Of a stretch of 20,173 nt of DNA, positions 20,148-20,173 are shown in pieces (the stretch's first letter is position 1; each line of letters begins with the position of its first letter). Location of the stretch: positions 81,647,151 through 81,667,323 of the forward strand of contig CM044495.1 of assembly GCA_024364805.1 (NCBI GenBank), read 5' to 3'. The notes under the pieces were generated by a model. The model had not been told where the DNA came from, did not search any database, and saw only the letters and a list, made by a program, of their open reading frames with translations. Source of the stretch: Euprymna scolopes (taxonomy: Eukaryota; Mollusca; Cephalopoda; Sepiida; Sepiolidae). The translations under genes were made by a program, and so were the position numbers.

Positions 20148-20173
20148 ACATATATATATATATATATATATAT
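20148..20173. repeat. TA microsatellite at the window edge
   Basis: This is a run of TA units that continues past the end of the window. Confidence 0.85.

Overview
The window looks like ordinary non-genic DNA from an AT-rich animal genome that is full of transposable elements. There are no bacterial-style operons, tRNA or rRNA genes, and no convincing complete host gene. Cut-and-paste elements with metazoan mariner and Tc1 transposases, animal-type LINEs, tRNA-derived SINEs, Ty3/Gypsy-type fossils, a long minisatellite and CA/TA/TTC microsatellites point to an invertebrate, and I would guess a lophotrochozoan, probably a cephalopod mollusc. That assignment rests on general resemblance and is not proven.

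Layout. 1-1139 is AT-rich with nothing recognisable. 1140-2180 (+) is the decayed 3' half of a LINE, ending in a zinc-finger remnant. 2588-2803 (-) may hold the last exon of an unidentified gene with acceptor, short ORF and poly(A) signal. 2995-5610 holds two same-strand (-) pieces of related Gypsy-type fossils: an RNase H-integrase piece (2995-4290) and the 3' end of a second copy with a probable LTR (4591-5610). A short gag-like fossil lies on the other strand at 5800-6290.

6895-9974 is the most striking block. Two copies of one SINE, each about 345 bp, stand in opposite orientation with tails facing inward, and each has its own target-site duplication. Between them lies a minisatellite of about 2.2 kb with a 51-bp period. 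Because 51 is 17 codons, the array encodes a repeated 17-residue peptide in one frame.

9990-15500 is mostly unassigned. It includes a CpG patch with ETS, YY1, NRF1 and E-box motifs (11000-11210), which is a possible promoter, and a perfect 140-bp palindrome (12575-12714). 15504-16488 (-) is a broken Tc1-like transposase. 17421-18694 is an end-to-end mariner element with good terminal repeats, a TA duplication and a frameshifted transposase. 18730-19440 (-) is a second LINE fragment of a different type. The window ends in AT-rich DNA and a TA repeat.

No set of genes here works together. The window is best read as layered insertions, with the SINE-flanked array, the palindrome, the candidate promoter and the candidate terminal exon as the points worth checking.
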